From Mesostigma viride (taxonomy: Eukaryota > Streptophyta > Mesostigmatophyceae > Mesostigmatales > Mesostigmataceae), in NCBI GenBank assembly GCA_009746045.1, contig RPFO01000017.1:675001-739000 (forward strand): DNA of 64,000 nucleotides, given 5' to 3'. Below the pieces are notes generated by a model. It searched no databases and was not told where the DNA came from. It saw only the letters and a program-made list of their open reading frames with translations. The translations under genes and the position numbers were made by a program. Positions 52,674 to 63,994 of the stretch are shown here, piece after piece. The stretch's first letter is position 1; each line of letters begins with the position of its first letter.

Positions 52674-55659
52674 TCATAGGACCATGAAACCCCTCGACCA
52701 GAGGGACTTTTTAGCAGGAACAGTCACAGAAACCTTGGTGGCCTCCTGCGCACGAGCACACAACCACGCTCCGACAGCGGCAACAGAAATGCCACCAAGG
52801 TCAGCACCGGTACCAACCTGCACATGATGATCACCGCTAGAGCTGGAGCAATGTGCTCCATTCCACATAGCAACAGACCATACCATTAAGGGGCGCCCCA
52901 GCAGTGGGTAGGGCGGCCTGAACATATAGGGGTCCAGCAGTGCTTGCTCTGCCGTCACCCTCTTGTGCGAGTCATACCTGCGACCGACAAGCAGGATGCC
53001 ATGCAATGGCACGCCAATGCCCAAAGAGCAGCAGCCACAGGCAAATCATTCAGGCACACGTGAGCCATAGAGTGAGACATATTGATTGCAGTCACTTCGC
53101 TAACCAACCAAGTAATATCTGACCACCCAGCATCTTCCTTATCATAATTGATTGCAGTCACTTTGCTAACCAACCAAGTAATATCTGACCACCCAGCATC
53201 TTCCTTATCATAATTGATTGCAGTCACTTTGCTAACCAACCAGGTAATATCTGACCACCCAGCATCTTCCTTATCATAATTGATTGCAGTCACTTTGCTA
53301 ACCAACCAAGTAATATCTGACCACCCAGCATCTTCCTTATCATAATTGATTGCAGTCACTTTGCTAACCAACCAAGTAATATCTGACCACCCAGCATCTT
53401 CCTTATCATAATTGATCGCAGTCACTTTGCTAACCAACCAAGTAATATCTGACCACCCAGCATCTTCCTTATTGAGGCTGTCCTTCCCAGGTACGTCATC
53501 TGGCATTACAATGCGGCAGGAAAAGTCTGCAATAGTAATTAATAATCAGGTTAACAACTGATTGAATGGGAAAAGGCATCCATCACTTGCACCATGTGAA
53601 AAAAGGTGGGATCGCAGTAGGCCACACAAGCTGAGGGAGGCACAAGTTCAGGACTCACAAACCGTGTCATTTTAGATATTATCAATGAGTTGAGCCACCA
53701 AGGTATTAATAGGCCAACTGCTTGCCTGCGTGAAGCCCCGGTGCCTGCTTGCAGCCTTGCACTGGCAAAGGCCCCCATCCCACCCATCTCTACAATGTCA
53801 AACCTGCCCTGTTCCCGTGCATGTATGGCCAACACAATACTTCCTTGCTCGCCAACACAGTTGAAGCTCGAACTACCGAAATGTGTTATTCCACCTGTCC
53901 TCCCCATACAGGACTACGGGGTAGTGATGCCCCGACAGAATTGATCCAGCGGCCGGCCAGCCCCCCGTTCACAAGGTAGACGCACAGACACGCGAGTGGA
54001 CGAACGAAATCCAACCACGAATGATCCGCATAGACATGGACTTGGCCACTAGAAACAGCCGACAGGGAGAAGTTCATTTTTGAAATATCTGTTCTAGTGA
54101 GGCGTGAGCTGGCTGTCACTCAGAAGGAAGCCCATGGATGGATTGAGAGAGAATGGGGCAGACGGCCCTGTAAAGTTCCAAACGGAGGGAGGGGAGGGGG
54201 AATGGAGGGGGGGGGGGCGGGGGGGCAGAGTGAGAGATGGAGCACAGGGGGGAAGAAGGAGAGAGGGAAGAGGCAGATATTCGCGTCTAGCCGAGAAACG
54301 CCTGCAACAAGAAAAAAAATCATGTCCACATATCTTCCTACTGCCAGCGTCCCTGAAAGACCGTCCAAATTGCTTTCCAACCCTCAAGTGCGCCAACCAG
54401 AAAAAATCGCCTGGATCCCAGGCTGATTGTCACAACACAATTTTGTACAAGCGAGCTGGCTACTGTCTTGCCAGCAGGATGTCAAACGTCAGTTTCCACC
54501 CTAGTGCAAGGCTCTATCCACGTGCATCGCTACTGGCGTACCGCACGAATCGCTCCACCATGCGAATCGCCTCGGCAGGCGCCCCAGGCAAGAGCTGCCC
54601 AGGCAGAGGGTGCACGTGACAGTGACAAGCATGGCAGGCATGGTGGAGTCGTGGAGAGAAGAAAGAAGCAAGGCTCACATCAGCAGCGGGAGGCACCCTC
54701 CATTCTTGACAAATTCTTACTTGTTCAGAAAGTATTAACAACGCCATGGCCTTCTACCAATCGTGGGCTAGCGATGGGCACGCTGCCCCATGCTTGAACG
54801 AGCTCACCTGCCCGGACCTGGGGGGTTGTACAACAAGCAACTGGCTTCCGTACGTGTCTCAAAAACAGTGGGGAAAACGAGTGAAAGCATTAATTTCTGC
54901 GAGCATGTTTCTCAGCGTTTTCTGTGGGCATGGTCTCACAAGGCTGGCAACACCACCCAACCTCCCCGTGGCAAACAACTACAACCCAAAGCCCATGGGT
55001 GGCACAATGACACGATGAGTGCCCCGGTCGGATGCCACTTGTGACGAGATAGGCGCGGACGGACGGCACCCAGCACTCGGGCAGCCCGGCTGGGACGGTT
55101 GCAAGGTTGCAACGCGAGTAGCTGATGGTACATGTGCAGGTATGGGAAGCCTTCCATTTCAACATCCAGCAAGGGATGACTCGCAGGATGAGCTACTGTG
55201 AGAATGGCTCCTGGGGACAGAATCCCCTGTCTGTAAGATCCCTCATGCCAGTGCACGTGGCGCAAGCCTAGATGCCCATAAAGCAAATAAAGGATGCACC
55301 AACATGGGTTAGGTGGCGATCGCCAGCTACACACCACACCTCCATGAGACTCCGCATCCTCCGGTGATGCTGGCATGTGACTACAGACAAAATAACGCAG
55401 CAAGACGACCAAATGACGACGACGCGACAACTGCGTGACAATTGTGTGATAACCCTGTGACAATCGCTTGACAACTGTGTGGCAACCGCGTGACGACCAT
55501 GCGACAACCGATGGCAAGGAGTGTGCAGAGGTTACCAACCAGGGAGAGGGGCGTAGGAGGCAGGTCCGGGAAGGAGATTTTGTTGAAGTCTGGCAGCGCC
55601 TCCACGCCCGGCCAACGCTCCTGTGTGGGCGTGCCCAGCACTTTGAGAACGCGGTAGAG
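52674..55659 (-). CDS. CDK20/CCRK-like protein kinase, C-terminal exons only
   Basis: Minus-strand exons 55659-55540, 54594-54542 and 52977-52674 join in phase. They encode LYRVLKVLGTPTQERWPGVE, ALPDFNKISFPDLPPTPLSL, then LLPGAPAEAIRMVERFVR and YDSHKRVTAEQALLDPYMF, which follows human CDK20 position by position (kinase subdomains X-XI). CDK20 and its Chlamydomonas relative LF2 regulate cilium length and assembly. The acceptor before 55659 is clear, yet no exon with the ATP-binding loop, HRD or DFG motifs is visible upstream to 64000. Either a very large intron separates them or the gene is truncated. The end of the last exon (stop at 52674) is uncertain. A 66-bp repeat fills the last intron. 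Confidence 0.72.
53090..53478. repeat. 66-bp minisatellite, about 6 copies
   Basis: Unit contains GATTGCAGTCACTTTGCTAA and GACCACCCAGCATCTTCCTT. Copies are nearly identical, and the period is a multiple of 3, so the minus strand is open with a 22-residue repeat (KEDAGWSDITWLVSKVTAIN). It lies in the kinase intron 54541-52978. Confidence 0.95.
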
Positions 55660-56079
55660 CTGCCAGTAACCAGCCCGCCCGCCCGCCGCCCGCCGCCCCA
55701 TGCGCACACACACATACGCACACAGGCCCATACATACAAGCCCACACGCATGCGCGCACACACACACATGAGGTTAAGTGAGAGAGACGGGGTGGAGGGA
55801 GGAGGAGGACGGAACACAGCACGACCAGGAAGCAGGAGAAGAGGATGACCACAGGGTCAGCCATGGCTGTGATCCATGCTCATGACGCGGATGCGACATC
55901 ATCGCCTAGGACAATAAGATAGCACGAGGCTGTCGAAACTTAATTGCACCCAAAGTAGTTGCTAGACTCTCCCAGTGAGCAGTTTTGCCTGCCTTTCAAA
56001 GGTAACGAGGGAAGCGGGGGGTCCCGTGCCCCCTTCTTGCTGCGCATCAAACAGGGATGAAAGGTGTCTGCTCAAAAGT

Positions 56080-56545
<466 letters not shown>

Positions 56546-57227
56546 ATCAGGGGGGGGGCAGAAAAAAAGGTTTTTGGAACATAGGCCGAAAAGTTTTGGG
56601 AAGCCTAAACCAACCAACCAACCCTTGCGCGGCCGCCGGCCGATGTAAAGCCTGAACTAAAGATAATAGAATTCTACTAGATTTTACTAGATTCTACTAG
56701 ATTTAAACTAGTTCTACTACAATAAACATGATTTCTACTAGGTTTTACTGCTGATTACTAGCTTTTACTGCCTATAACTGCTTCCTATGCCATCCTAGGT
56801 GGTCCTCATGTACTAAAAACCATGTCATTACTGCCAATGTGGTGCCACATCCTCGCCACATTATTAATTAAAATCATGAACGGCTTGTGTGAATGGCTCC
56901 ATGGGGCGGGTGTGCACTCATGCATGTCGGGTATTAATGTCGATATTTAATACTACCAACTATCTATAGTTGTCTCACTTAGTATATGGTTGGGGCATGA
57001 CGAAGACCTATTTACTTAGTCTCACACATGTGAAACAAAAACACAACATGCATGGATGCCTACATCACTCCCCAACAAATGGGGCTGCGTGCACATTACT
57101 TTATAATTAATTAATTCATGGCACATGAATGGACAGCATGCAATATGGCGCAAACAATCCATTTGAACTCCATCACAATAGAGAGAACAACCACGGAACA
57201 ACTAATGCCGGGCATTTTCATACATCA
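56546..57227. other. AT-rich spacer, no gene
   Basis: Begins with TTTTTGGAAC...CCAACCAACCAACCC, also present near 60148-60205. A series of CTACTAGATT-like short repeats follows at 56670-56790. Otherwise nothing recognised. Confidence 0.4.
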
Positions 57228-59870
57228 TTACACATCTTTGTGATGTTCATAATTAATTATGCTAACTGCTAAGCGGCCAATATCTTGCTCCAGAAAAAGC
57301 CCTTTGGTTCCTCTTCGGCAAGGCCTGATGATGCTATCTTGAGCCTTGCTCAAACGTGGCATTCCCTTTTGGCTTTCCCCCCCCATAATGCCACTCAACA
57401 TTTCCTTTGTCAGTGCATACTCTTCAACGGTCTGTTTCCAACGTTCTAGGTTGGCAAGCTCTTCAGGATGCTGGATTTGTATATGGTCTAGCATGTAGTA
57501 CGACCACACATACTGCTCAGTCCCCACATCCCAACATCTAAGGCATTTTGCAGGCACATTAGTGCAAGGGCCGGCACGTGTGTACTTATATACTACGGCA
57601 GATGTCGTCGCTCCTCCGAAGGCTGGCTTAGAGCGTGATGTGCATTGTCCTACATGCAATTCTATGATGAAGGTGACTGCCCTCCGTACACACGTGGCAA
57701 GGCACTTGTTTGAAACGGGACTTGATGGCATGTCAATGTGTGGGATTGTGCCCTGTCCATGGCAGAGCTGTGGATTTTGCGGCCAATTGTGCACAGATAC
57801 CACATGTAAATCTAGTTTGAGCGTGGTGGCAGGGACAACCAAGATTGTTAGCAACTGCCTTTTCTTTCCGGGAGATAAGATGCACTATATGGCAGCCATC
57901 AAAACAGATTTACATGTGGTATCTGTGCACAATTGGCCGCAAAATCCACAGCTCTGCCATGGACAGGGCACAATCCCACACATTGACATGCCATCAAGTC
58001 CCGTTTCAAACAAGTGCCTCGCCACGTGTGTACGGAGGGCAGTCACCTTCATCATAGAATTGCATGTAGGACAATGCACATCACGCTCTAAGCCAGCCTT
58101 CGGAGGAGCGACGACATCTGCCGCAGCTTGCGATGGCACCCGAGTGCATAGCCACAGGACGGCATTATCTGCTCTCGGATAAGGAAACTTGCTGGACCAA
58201 GGCAGCGACAAAAGATCCAACCTTGAACTCGAGGTGAGCAAAGTTGCCTCAAAGACTGCACACATATCGTCTTGTTTAAAGAAACCAACTGCCATCCCAT
58301 CTGACGCAAGCTTAGTTCCCAGGGAGATGGTGTTCACGAGTGTTGGCGGAAATGTTATCTCCTGCTTCCCAACCTCTTTAGGCTGCCATGTAAACATGCC
58401 AACTCCATCTTCAACATGGTAACACATGTGCATCAGCACCCCCGTTATCCTCATATCAGGATCACCAAATGTTGGGATGTAATAGTGGGAACTGACCACT
58501 TTCCACCCGCACGCGTTGGTACCTCTAACTTTACAACTTTCAAGAGAGCCAAAGCATGCTGACCCCCCACTTTCACAAGCATCGTCACAGGATCATGCAA
58601 CAACAGAACAGCTTCATTAATTGTAGAAAGAACTCTTGTCAGATGCTACTCCGGGGTTGGTCCTTGACTTATCTTGCACCCATGTTAATCTGTCATTCGA
58701 TCGGGGATCCTTGGAAAGACGAAGGCGGAGGACGGTAACTTTGAATACCATCTTGCCGCCCCAACATCGACAAGCTTGGAATATGGCACTGCACCGGCCT
58801 CGCCATCTATGATGACTTCCTCAAATGTGCGGGTGCCATCAGAGGCTGCTTGTTGATCAGCAAGGAGAGGATCTGCCTCAAACTCATCCAGATTAACCGT
58901 AGTGAGATCCATTGGTCCATCAACATCATCCTTCCCAGCACCCGCATATGGTCCATCCAAGTCAGCGATAGTGGCATCCACATCCAGCACAGTGGCAGTG
59001 GCATCCACATCATTATCCCAAGCAGCCGCATTAGGATATTCCTCCTCAACATCTAGGTCAGCCGACTTCCCCACCACAGCCTTAACGCCCACACGCACCC
59101 CTTTCGGGTTGCGTAGCGTCAATGAAGAGTCCATACAGAGGGCCGCAAATGCAAGTTCAGGTGAGCTCTCCAAAACTAAACTCACTCTCAACCAAATCAG
59201 CTTTTGCCAAGGCCTGCCCCGCAACCCACAGCTGTTCCAAATGAACATCGCCAACGCTTAAGTCATCCCCCCAACTCTTTGCGTTCACATGGTCAAACGT
59301 GTGGCTGTCCGCAGGGACTCTCTATCCCAGTCTGTATGCTTTTGCAGCAGAGCATCAACGTTCCGTGCAGCCCCGAAGTTTGTGCATGCAGACGGATGAG
59401 AGAAGTTGCGAGAGTGAGTGAGTGTGGGTGGCTTCCCAAACAAGCGCTCACACCCATCCGTGCCTTGCAAAAACACAGGGTACGGGCAGCCAGGGTAGTA
59501 CACTTGCATCTTTGCAACGTTGCAGAACGCAGTATGCACAAATGCCTGGACATCATGATATAATTGTGCGGGGAGGAACTTAGTCCCTGCCACCCGGTAC
59601 AAAACAAACATGATGTGCGCCGTCCTCGCCATACCTCGCAGCAGCTTGAAAGGTCGGCGGACAGTTGGATGATTGGAGCCAGCAAGCCTTCAAAAAATGC
59701 GCCCAAAAGACGAGCCAACTTCACACTGGGATACAGCCCCGCAGATAGTGTAGTTTTGTATAGTCCTTCAAGCCCACTATAGCTTTCAACAAGCAAGAAG
59801 CAGCAGGCACATTCTGCTCGTCATGCGGATCAAGAAGGAGCAGCCATGAGAGCCTGAGGCTTCTCGGTAT
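57228..59870 (-). pseudogene. Large protein of an unnamed zinc-finger family (mainly known to me from fungi), disrupted
   Basis: Minus-strand blocks in order: YRVAGTKFLPAQLYHDVQAF, VFLQGTDGCERLFGKPP, NVDALLQKHTDWDRE, HVNAKSWGDDLSV, an acidic linker (58.7-59.1 kb), VLLLHDPVTMLVKVGGQHAL, the cysteine-rich HCPTCNSMMKVTALRTHVAR, CGFCGQLC, and CTNVPAKCLRCWDVGTEQYV. I recall long uncharacterised proteins in basidiomycete genomes with the same order (GTD-LE-FG block, HPEWDR block, CGFCG and CTN-P--C-LC motifs). Function is unknown to me. Frames change several times, and the zinc-finger part is rearranged by an inverted duplication (57596-58123), so this copy is probably not functional as sequenced. 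Confidence 0.6.
57596..58123. repeat. 218-bp inverted duplication with 92-bp spacer
   Basis: Arm 1 is 57596-57813, arm 2 is 57906-58123, reverse complements with at least one mismatch (GCCTTGCC against GCCTCGCC). Both encode the VVAPPKAGLERDVHCPTCNS to CTDTTCKS segment, on opposite strands. The spacer is coding on the plus strand (SLSVVAGTTKIVSNCLFFPG), against the direction of the surrounding gene. Confidence 0.95.
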
Positions 59871-60319
59871 TAACCATGATGGTTTTGTGCCCTCACGACA
59901 AACCTGAGTCGCAACTTGATCGTGGCCCAGGCGTGTCCATACTCAGTGCTCGACAGGTGCGTCAGTTTACTCAGGTTGACTGCAACCTTGGCATGCCAGC
60001 TGTTGCCTCAGTTGACTGCAAATTTCGCCACCACCCCACCCCGACCCCCCCTTGTGCTACATCCGATGTAACACCGGATTTGAGATGCTCTCGTGAAGGG
60101 GAAACTTTTTCCCACCGAGAACTTCCCGAAATTCGTAACAGACAAATAGTTTTTGGAACTCCTTCAAAAGTTTTTGGAGCCCTTGACCAACCAACCAACC
60201 CGGCTACTTTGGAGGCCTAAAACTTTTGACCCTCAACTTTTCTGGGGGGGGTCACCATATATCAAAGTGCTTGTCTCAACGAGCTCTTTTGATTTTCAGC
60301 TTGGGTTCCATTTTCCTTC

Positions 60320-61387
60320 CTTCCTCCCCCCCCCCCCCCCCCCCCCCCCTGACTGACTGACTGACTGACTGACTGACTGACTGACTGACTGACTGACTGA
60401 CTGACTGACTGACTGACTGACTGACTGACTGACTGACTGACTGACTGACTGACTGACTGACTGACTGACTGACTGACTGACTGACTGACTGACTGACTGA
60501 CTGACTGACTGACTGACTGACTGACTGACTGACTGACTGACTGACTGACTGACTGACTGACTGACTGACTGACTGACTGACTGACTGACTGACTGACTGA
60601 CTGACTGACTGACTGACTGACTGACTGACTGACTGACATACTTACTGACTGACATACTTACTGACTGACTGACTGACTGACTGACTGACTGACTGACTGA
60701 CTGACTGACTGACTGACTGACTGACTGACTGACTGACTGACTGACTGACTGACTGACTGACTGACTGACTGACTGACTGACTGACTGACTGACTGACTGA
60801 CTGACTGACTGACTGACTGACTGACTGACTGACTGACTGACTGACTGACTGACTGACTGACTGACTGACTGACTGACTGACTGACTGACTGACTGACTGA
60901 CTGACTGACTGACTGACTGACTGACTGACTGACATACTTACTGACTGACTGACTGACTGACTGACTGACTGACTGACTGACTGACTGACTGACTGACTGA
61001 CTGACTGACTGACTGACTGACTGACTGACTCACTGACTGACTGACTGACTGACTGACTGACTGACTGACTGACTGACTGACTGACTGACTGACTGACTGA
61101 CTGACTGACTGACTGACTGACTGACTGACTGACTGACTGACTGACTGACTGACTGACTGACTGACTGACTGACTGGCTGCCTGGCTGGCTGGCTGACTGA
61201 CTGACTGACTGACTGACTGACTGACTGACTGACTGGCTGGCTGGCTGACTGACTGACTGGCTGAATGAATGACTGAATGAATGCATGCATGAATGAATGA
61301 ATGAATGAATGAATGAATGAATGAATGAATGAATGAATGAATGAATGAATGAATGAATGAATGAATGAATGAATGAATGAATGAATG
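60320..61387. repeat. Poly-C, (CTGA)n, (GGCT)n, (GAAT)n compound tetranucleotide tract
   Basis: A C-run (about 60326-60348) is followed by more than 800 bp of CTGA units with rare CATACTTA interruptions, then short GGCT patches and about 120 bp of GAAT units that touch the terminal repeat of the retrotransposon at 61388. Long Ser-Val-Ser-Gln frames are artefacts. Confidence 0.98.
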
Positions 61388-61585
61388 AATCCATTTCTGG
61401 CCTTGCCTTGCTTTGCATGCATCACCACAAAACATCAAATTTATTACAATATGTGTGCTAGCTCTATACGGTGGAATAACACAGACATGTCTACCAGATG
61501 GCAACACGGCCATCTGTATGCTAGGGTGAGCACACTATGTGAATGTGCAGGGCCAGCCCACAGCAGCTGTGCCCCTGCTCTACCC
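61388..61585 (-). repeat. 198-bp terminal direct repeat, distal copy (B2)
   Basis: Starts AATCCATTTCTGGCC on the plus strand and ends GCTCTACCC. I found no difference from 61817-62014. Confidence 0.95.
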
Positions 61586-61816
61586 CTTTTGCCAGGGTGG
61601 GCGGGTGGGAGGCAAAAGAAAACAACCTGCTTCCCTAGAATGGAAGCCCACCCTTTATAGCAACCACCTCTCCAGCCAACCCCTACCTGGGTGGCTGGGG
61701 TACGGGTGCCAGCACAAAAAATATTTTTTCTAAAATTATTTTTTCTTTTGGTGCTATACGGCGTTGCATTCTCCGCTCAGCAGGTTAGTCATAGATAAAA
61801 TGAGCATAGCTCACCA

Positions 61817-62014
61817 AATCCATTTCTGGCCTTGCCTTGCTTTGCATGCATCACCACAAAACATCAAATTTATTACAATATGTGTGCTAGCTCTATACGG
61901 TGGAATAACACAGACATGTCTACCAGATGGCAACACGGCCATCTGTATGCTAGGGTGAGCACACTATGTGAATGTGCAGGGCCAGCCCACAGCAGCTGTG
62001 CCCCTGCTCTACCC
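61817..62014 (-). repeat. 198-bp terminal direct repeat, proximal copy (B1)
   Basis: Same 198 bases as 61388-61585, offset by 429 bp, same orientation. Frames over it are duplicates of each other and not genes. Confidence 0.95.
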
Positions 62015-62209
62015 ACATCTCCTTACATGGCTAACAGCCGAAAATACGTAGGACATGCAAAAAAGAAAACTTAAACTACCTAGCTATGGGGGTACTTTGT
62101 CCCAACCCAGGTTCACCCTCGGGTTAGTTAAACCATTTCCCCCCTGACCTCCCACACAAGGGTGAGGTCAGTTGATAGCTAAAAGACGAGAGGTAAAAAC
62201 AGGAGGACG

Positions 62210-63994
62210 TCAAAACTCGACGCCACCGAAGTGGCGCCGGAAAGCCGCTGGGTCAAAACCCAGGGCCTGAGCCCAGAGGGCGGGTGGGATGTCGCGCCCC
62301 AGGAGGCTGCGGTGGAGGCCAATGTAGCGCGTGACCGAGAGGGCCGAAGCCCACCGGCCGCGCAGCTGGATGGCCTCCGGCGACTCGCCAGCGATGGCGT
62401 CGTGCGTCGCCCCCCCATGCCGGAGGCTGTGAAAAGAAAACATCCCTGGGATGCTCATGCGGGCCTGCACAGCCTCCCACTGCTGCCTAGCCTGGCTGTA
62501 CGTTAAGCCTCGAAAGAGGAGTGCATCCGGGGGCTGGCCAGCCGTCAGACGTCGCAGGAGCCACAAAGAAAGTGGATCCCGGACGAGGACGTGCTGGGCC
62601 GCCCCCTGCGCAGTTTTGGGGTTGCGCAGCACAAGGGCACCGACCATGGGCCCTGGCTCGAGAAGGGGGTGGCCGGGATGAGCCACATCCCGAACCCGCA
62701 GCCCTAGCGCCTCGCTAATGCGTAAATACTGCTGGAAAGCAATAATAATCAACGCACTCAAATGCACCTGTCGACGTGAAACTAGCAACAGGGCAGTGAA
62801 ATAGCAAAGGCGCCAGGGCATAGGCGGAGGGCTGACAGCCGGAACAAGCCGCTGCCAACCTGCTAGCAGGCGGTCCGCCAGTACCCAATTCCGAACAATG
62901 TCGGGGTAGTACAGGTGCAGACAGGCCTTGGCATGCTGGCATAAGGTACGCCCCCGCCCGCCTCTGGCATGGTAGACAGCAGAAATCCACTCACAGAAAA
63001 TGGCTTCGGCGTCAGCTGGGTCGACAGGGCCAGGTGGCGCCCACGCCACGTAGACAGCCGCCGCACGTCGGTACGCTGGCAAGGTAGACACAGGGTTGAC
63101 TGTGCCCTCCAAAAGTGCCAAGTCCCGAGGGCGTCGCGCCCCCTCAGGCCCAGGGTTGGGATGCACGTCACCACACCGGGTCAAGTCAGGAACCCAAGCG
63201 CCACGCCGACTGGCCTTGTCAGCTGGGTTGTGGTCGGTAGCCACCCAGACCCAGTGGCTCTGCATGTCGCCAGCCAGTGACAGAGCGCAGTAGCGTCGAA
63301 CCAGCTGGTTGAGACGGTAGGAAGACGACCGCCCTCTGACAAACGCCCCCACCACAGCACTGGAGTCTACGAGCCGGACGACTCGCTTACCCCGACACGC
63401 CTTGGTCCGGCACGACCACTCGACCCCCTGTGTCGCAGCAATCGCCTCCTTGACGTTGATGTGGTTAGGCTGCCCCCGCCACCGGTAGGACAGTGCCGTA
63501 CGCCAGTGGCCACTATCCAGCAGGCTGTAGTCCCCCTCCTCCATGCGCTCCAGGTCCCAGTCCTCCCCAGACGTTAAAGCTGTCGTCCGCCACCCCCGCG
63601 CTTCGCGCCGGGTCGCCAGCCGGGCACAATCGGCCCCAGGCAGGTCCCTGTAGACCACCCCACCGCCGGAGCCGCTCGCATCACTTGCGACGACCCGGTC
63701 AGAAAGGGGCCGGGCCCTGGCCGCCCTCAAAAAGGGGGCCAGGTCGATCGCCGCCTGAAGCTCCTGGCGGGCCCCCGCAGGGAGGCGCCAGCGGCGCCCA
63801 GGCAGGGAGGCATTCATGGCTGCTAGCAGCCGGTACGTCTCAGACCACACCGAAAGCATGGGGCGGCACAGCAGATGCATCCACACCCACTTCCCAAGCA
63901 CAGAACTAAGTTCGCGGTAGTATGTAAACCCGCGATCTAAGATTCTATGAGTAGCGGCGATAACTGCCACCACACGCTCAGGAACAGGCACCAC
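62210..63994 (-). CDS. RNase H / tyrosine recombinase polyprotein of the retrotransposon (5' partial)
   Basis: The frame is open to the window edge, so the upstream RT lies outside; the first Met at 63994 need not be the start. Residues numbered from it: end of the RT/thumb region (1-95), RNase H with D105 (VASDASGSGGG), E183 (INVKEA), D210 (RLVDSSA) and D259 (HNPADKASR). A 2A-like CGDVHPNPGP follows at 274-283, then the tyrosine recombinase with R425 (LRISEAL), H522 and R525 (FHSLRH), W548 and nucleophile Y557 (VTRYIGLHR). RNase H would degrade template RNA; the recombinase would integrate a circular DNA intermediate. No stops or frameshifts in 594 codons, so it may be active. No methyltransferase domain is visible. 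Confidence 0.9.
   Translation of the reverse strand: MVPVPERVVAVIAATHRILDRGFTYYRELSSVLGKWVWMHLLCRPMLSVWSETYRLLAAMNASLPGRRWRLPAGARQELQAAIDLAPFLRAARARPLSDRVVASDASGSGGGVVYRDLPGADCARLATRREARGWRTTALTSGEDWDLERMEEGDYSLLDSGHWRTALSYRWRGQPNHINVKEAIAATQGVEWSCRTKACRGKRVVRLVDSSAVVGAFVRGRSSSYRLNQLVRRYCALSLAGDMQSHWVWVATDHNPADKASRRGAWVPDLTRCGDVHPNPGPEGARRPRDLALLEGTVNPVSTLPAYRRAAAVYVAWAPPGPVDPADAEAIFCEWISAVYHARGGRGRTLCQHAKACLHLYYPDIVRNWVLADRLLAGWQRLVPAVSPPPMPWRLCYFTALLLVSRRQVHLSALIIIAFQQYLRISEALGLRVRDVAHPGHPLLEPGPMVGALVLRNPKTAQGAAQHVLVRDPLSLWLLRRLTAGQPPDALLFRGLTYSQARQQWEAVQARMSIPGMFSFHSLRHGGATHDAIAGESPEAIQLRGRWASALSVTRYIGLHRSLLGRDIPPALWAQALGFDPAAFRRHFGGVEF

Noticed and set aside
54936-55817. 293-codon minus-strand frame
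   Set aside because: It overlaps the kinase exon 55659-55540 in the wrong frame and shows no conserved sequence of its own.
57562-58182. 206-codon plus-strand frame as a separate gene
   Set aside because: It is the inverted arm plus spacer of the minus-strand zinc-finger gene and reads into the antisense of the second arm.
60262-61513. Long Ser/Gln/Val frames on the minus strand
   Set aside because: Frames of (CTGA)n and (GAAT)n tetranucleotide tracts.
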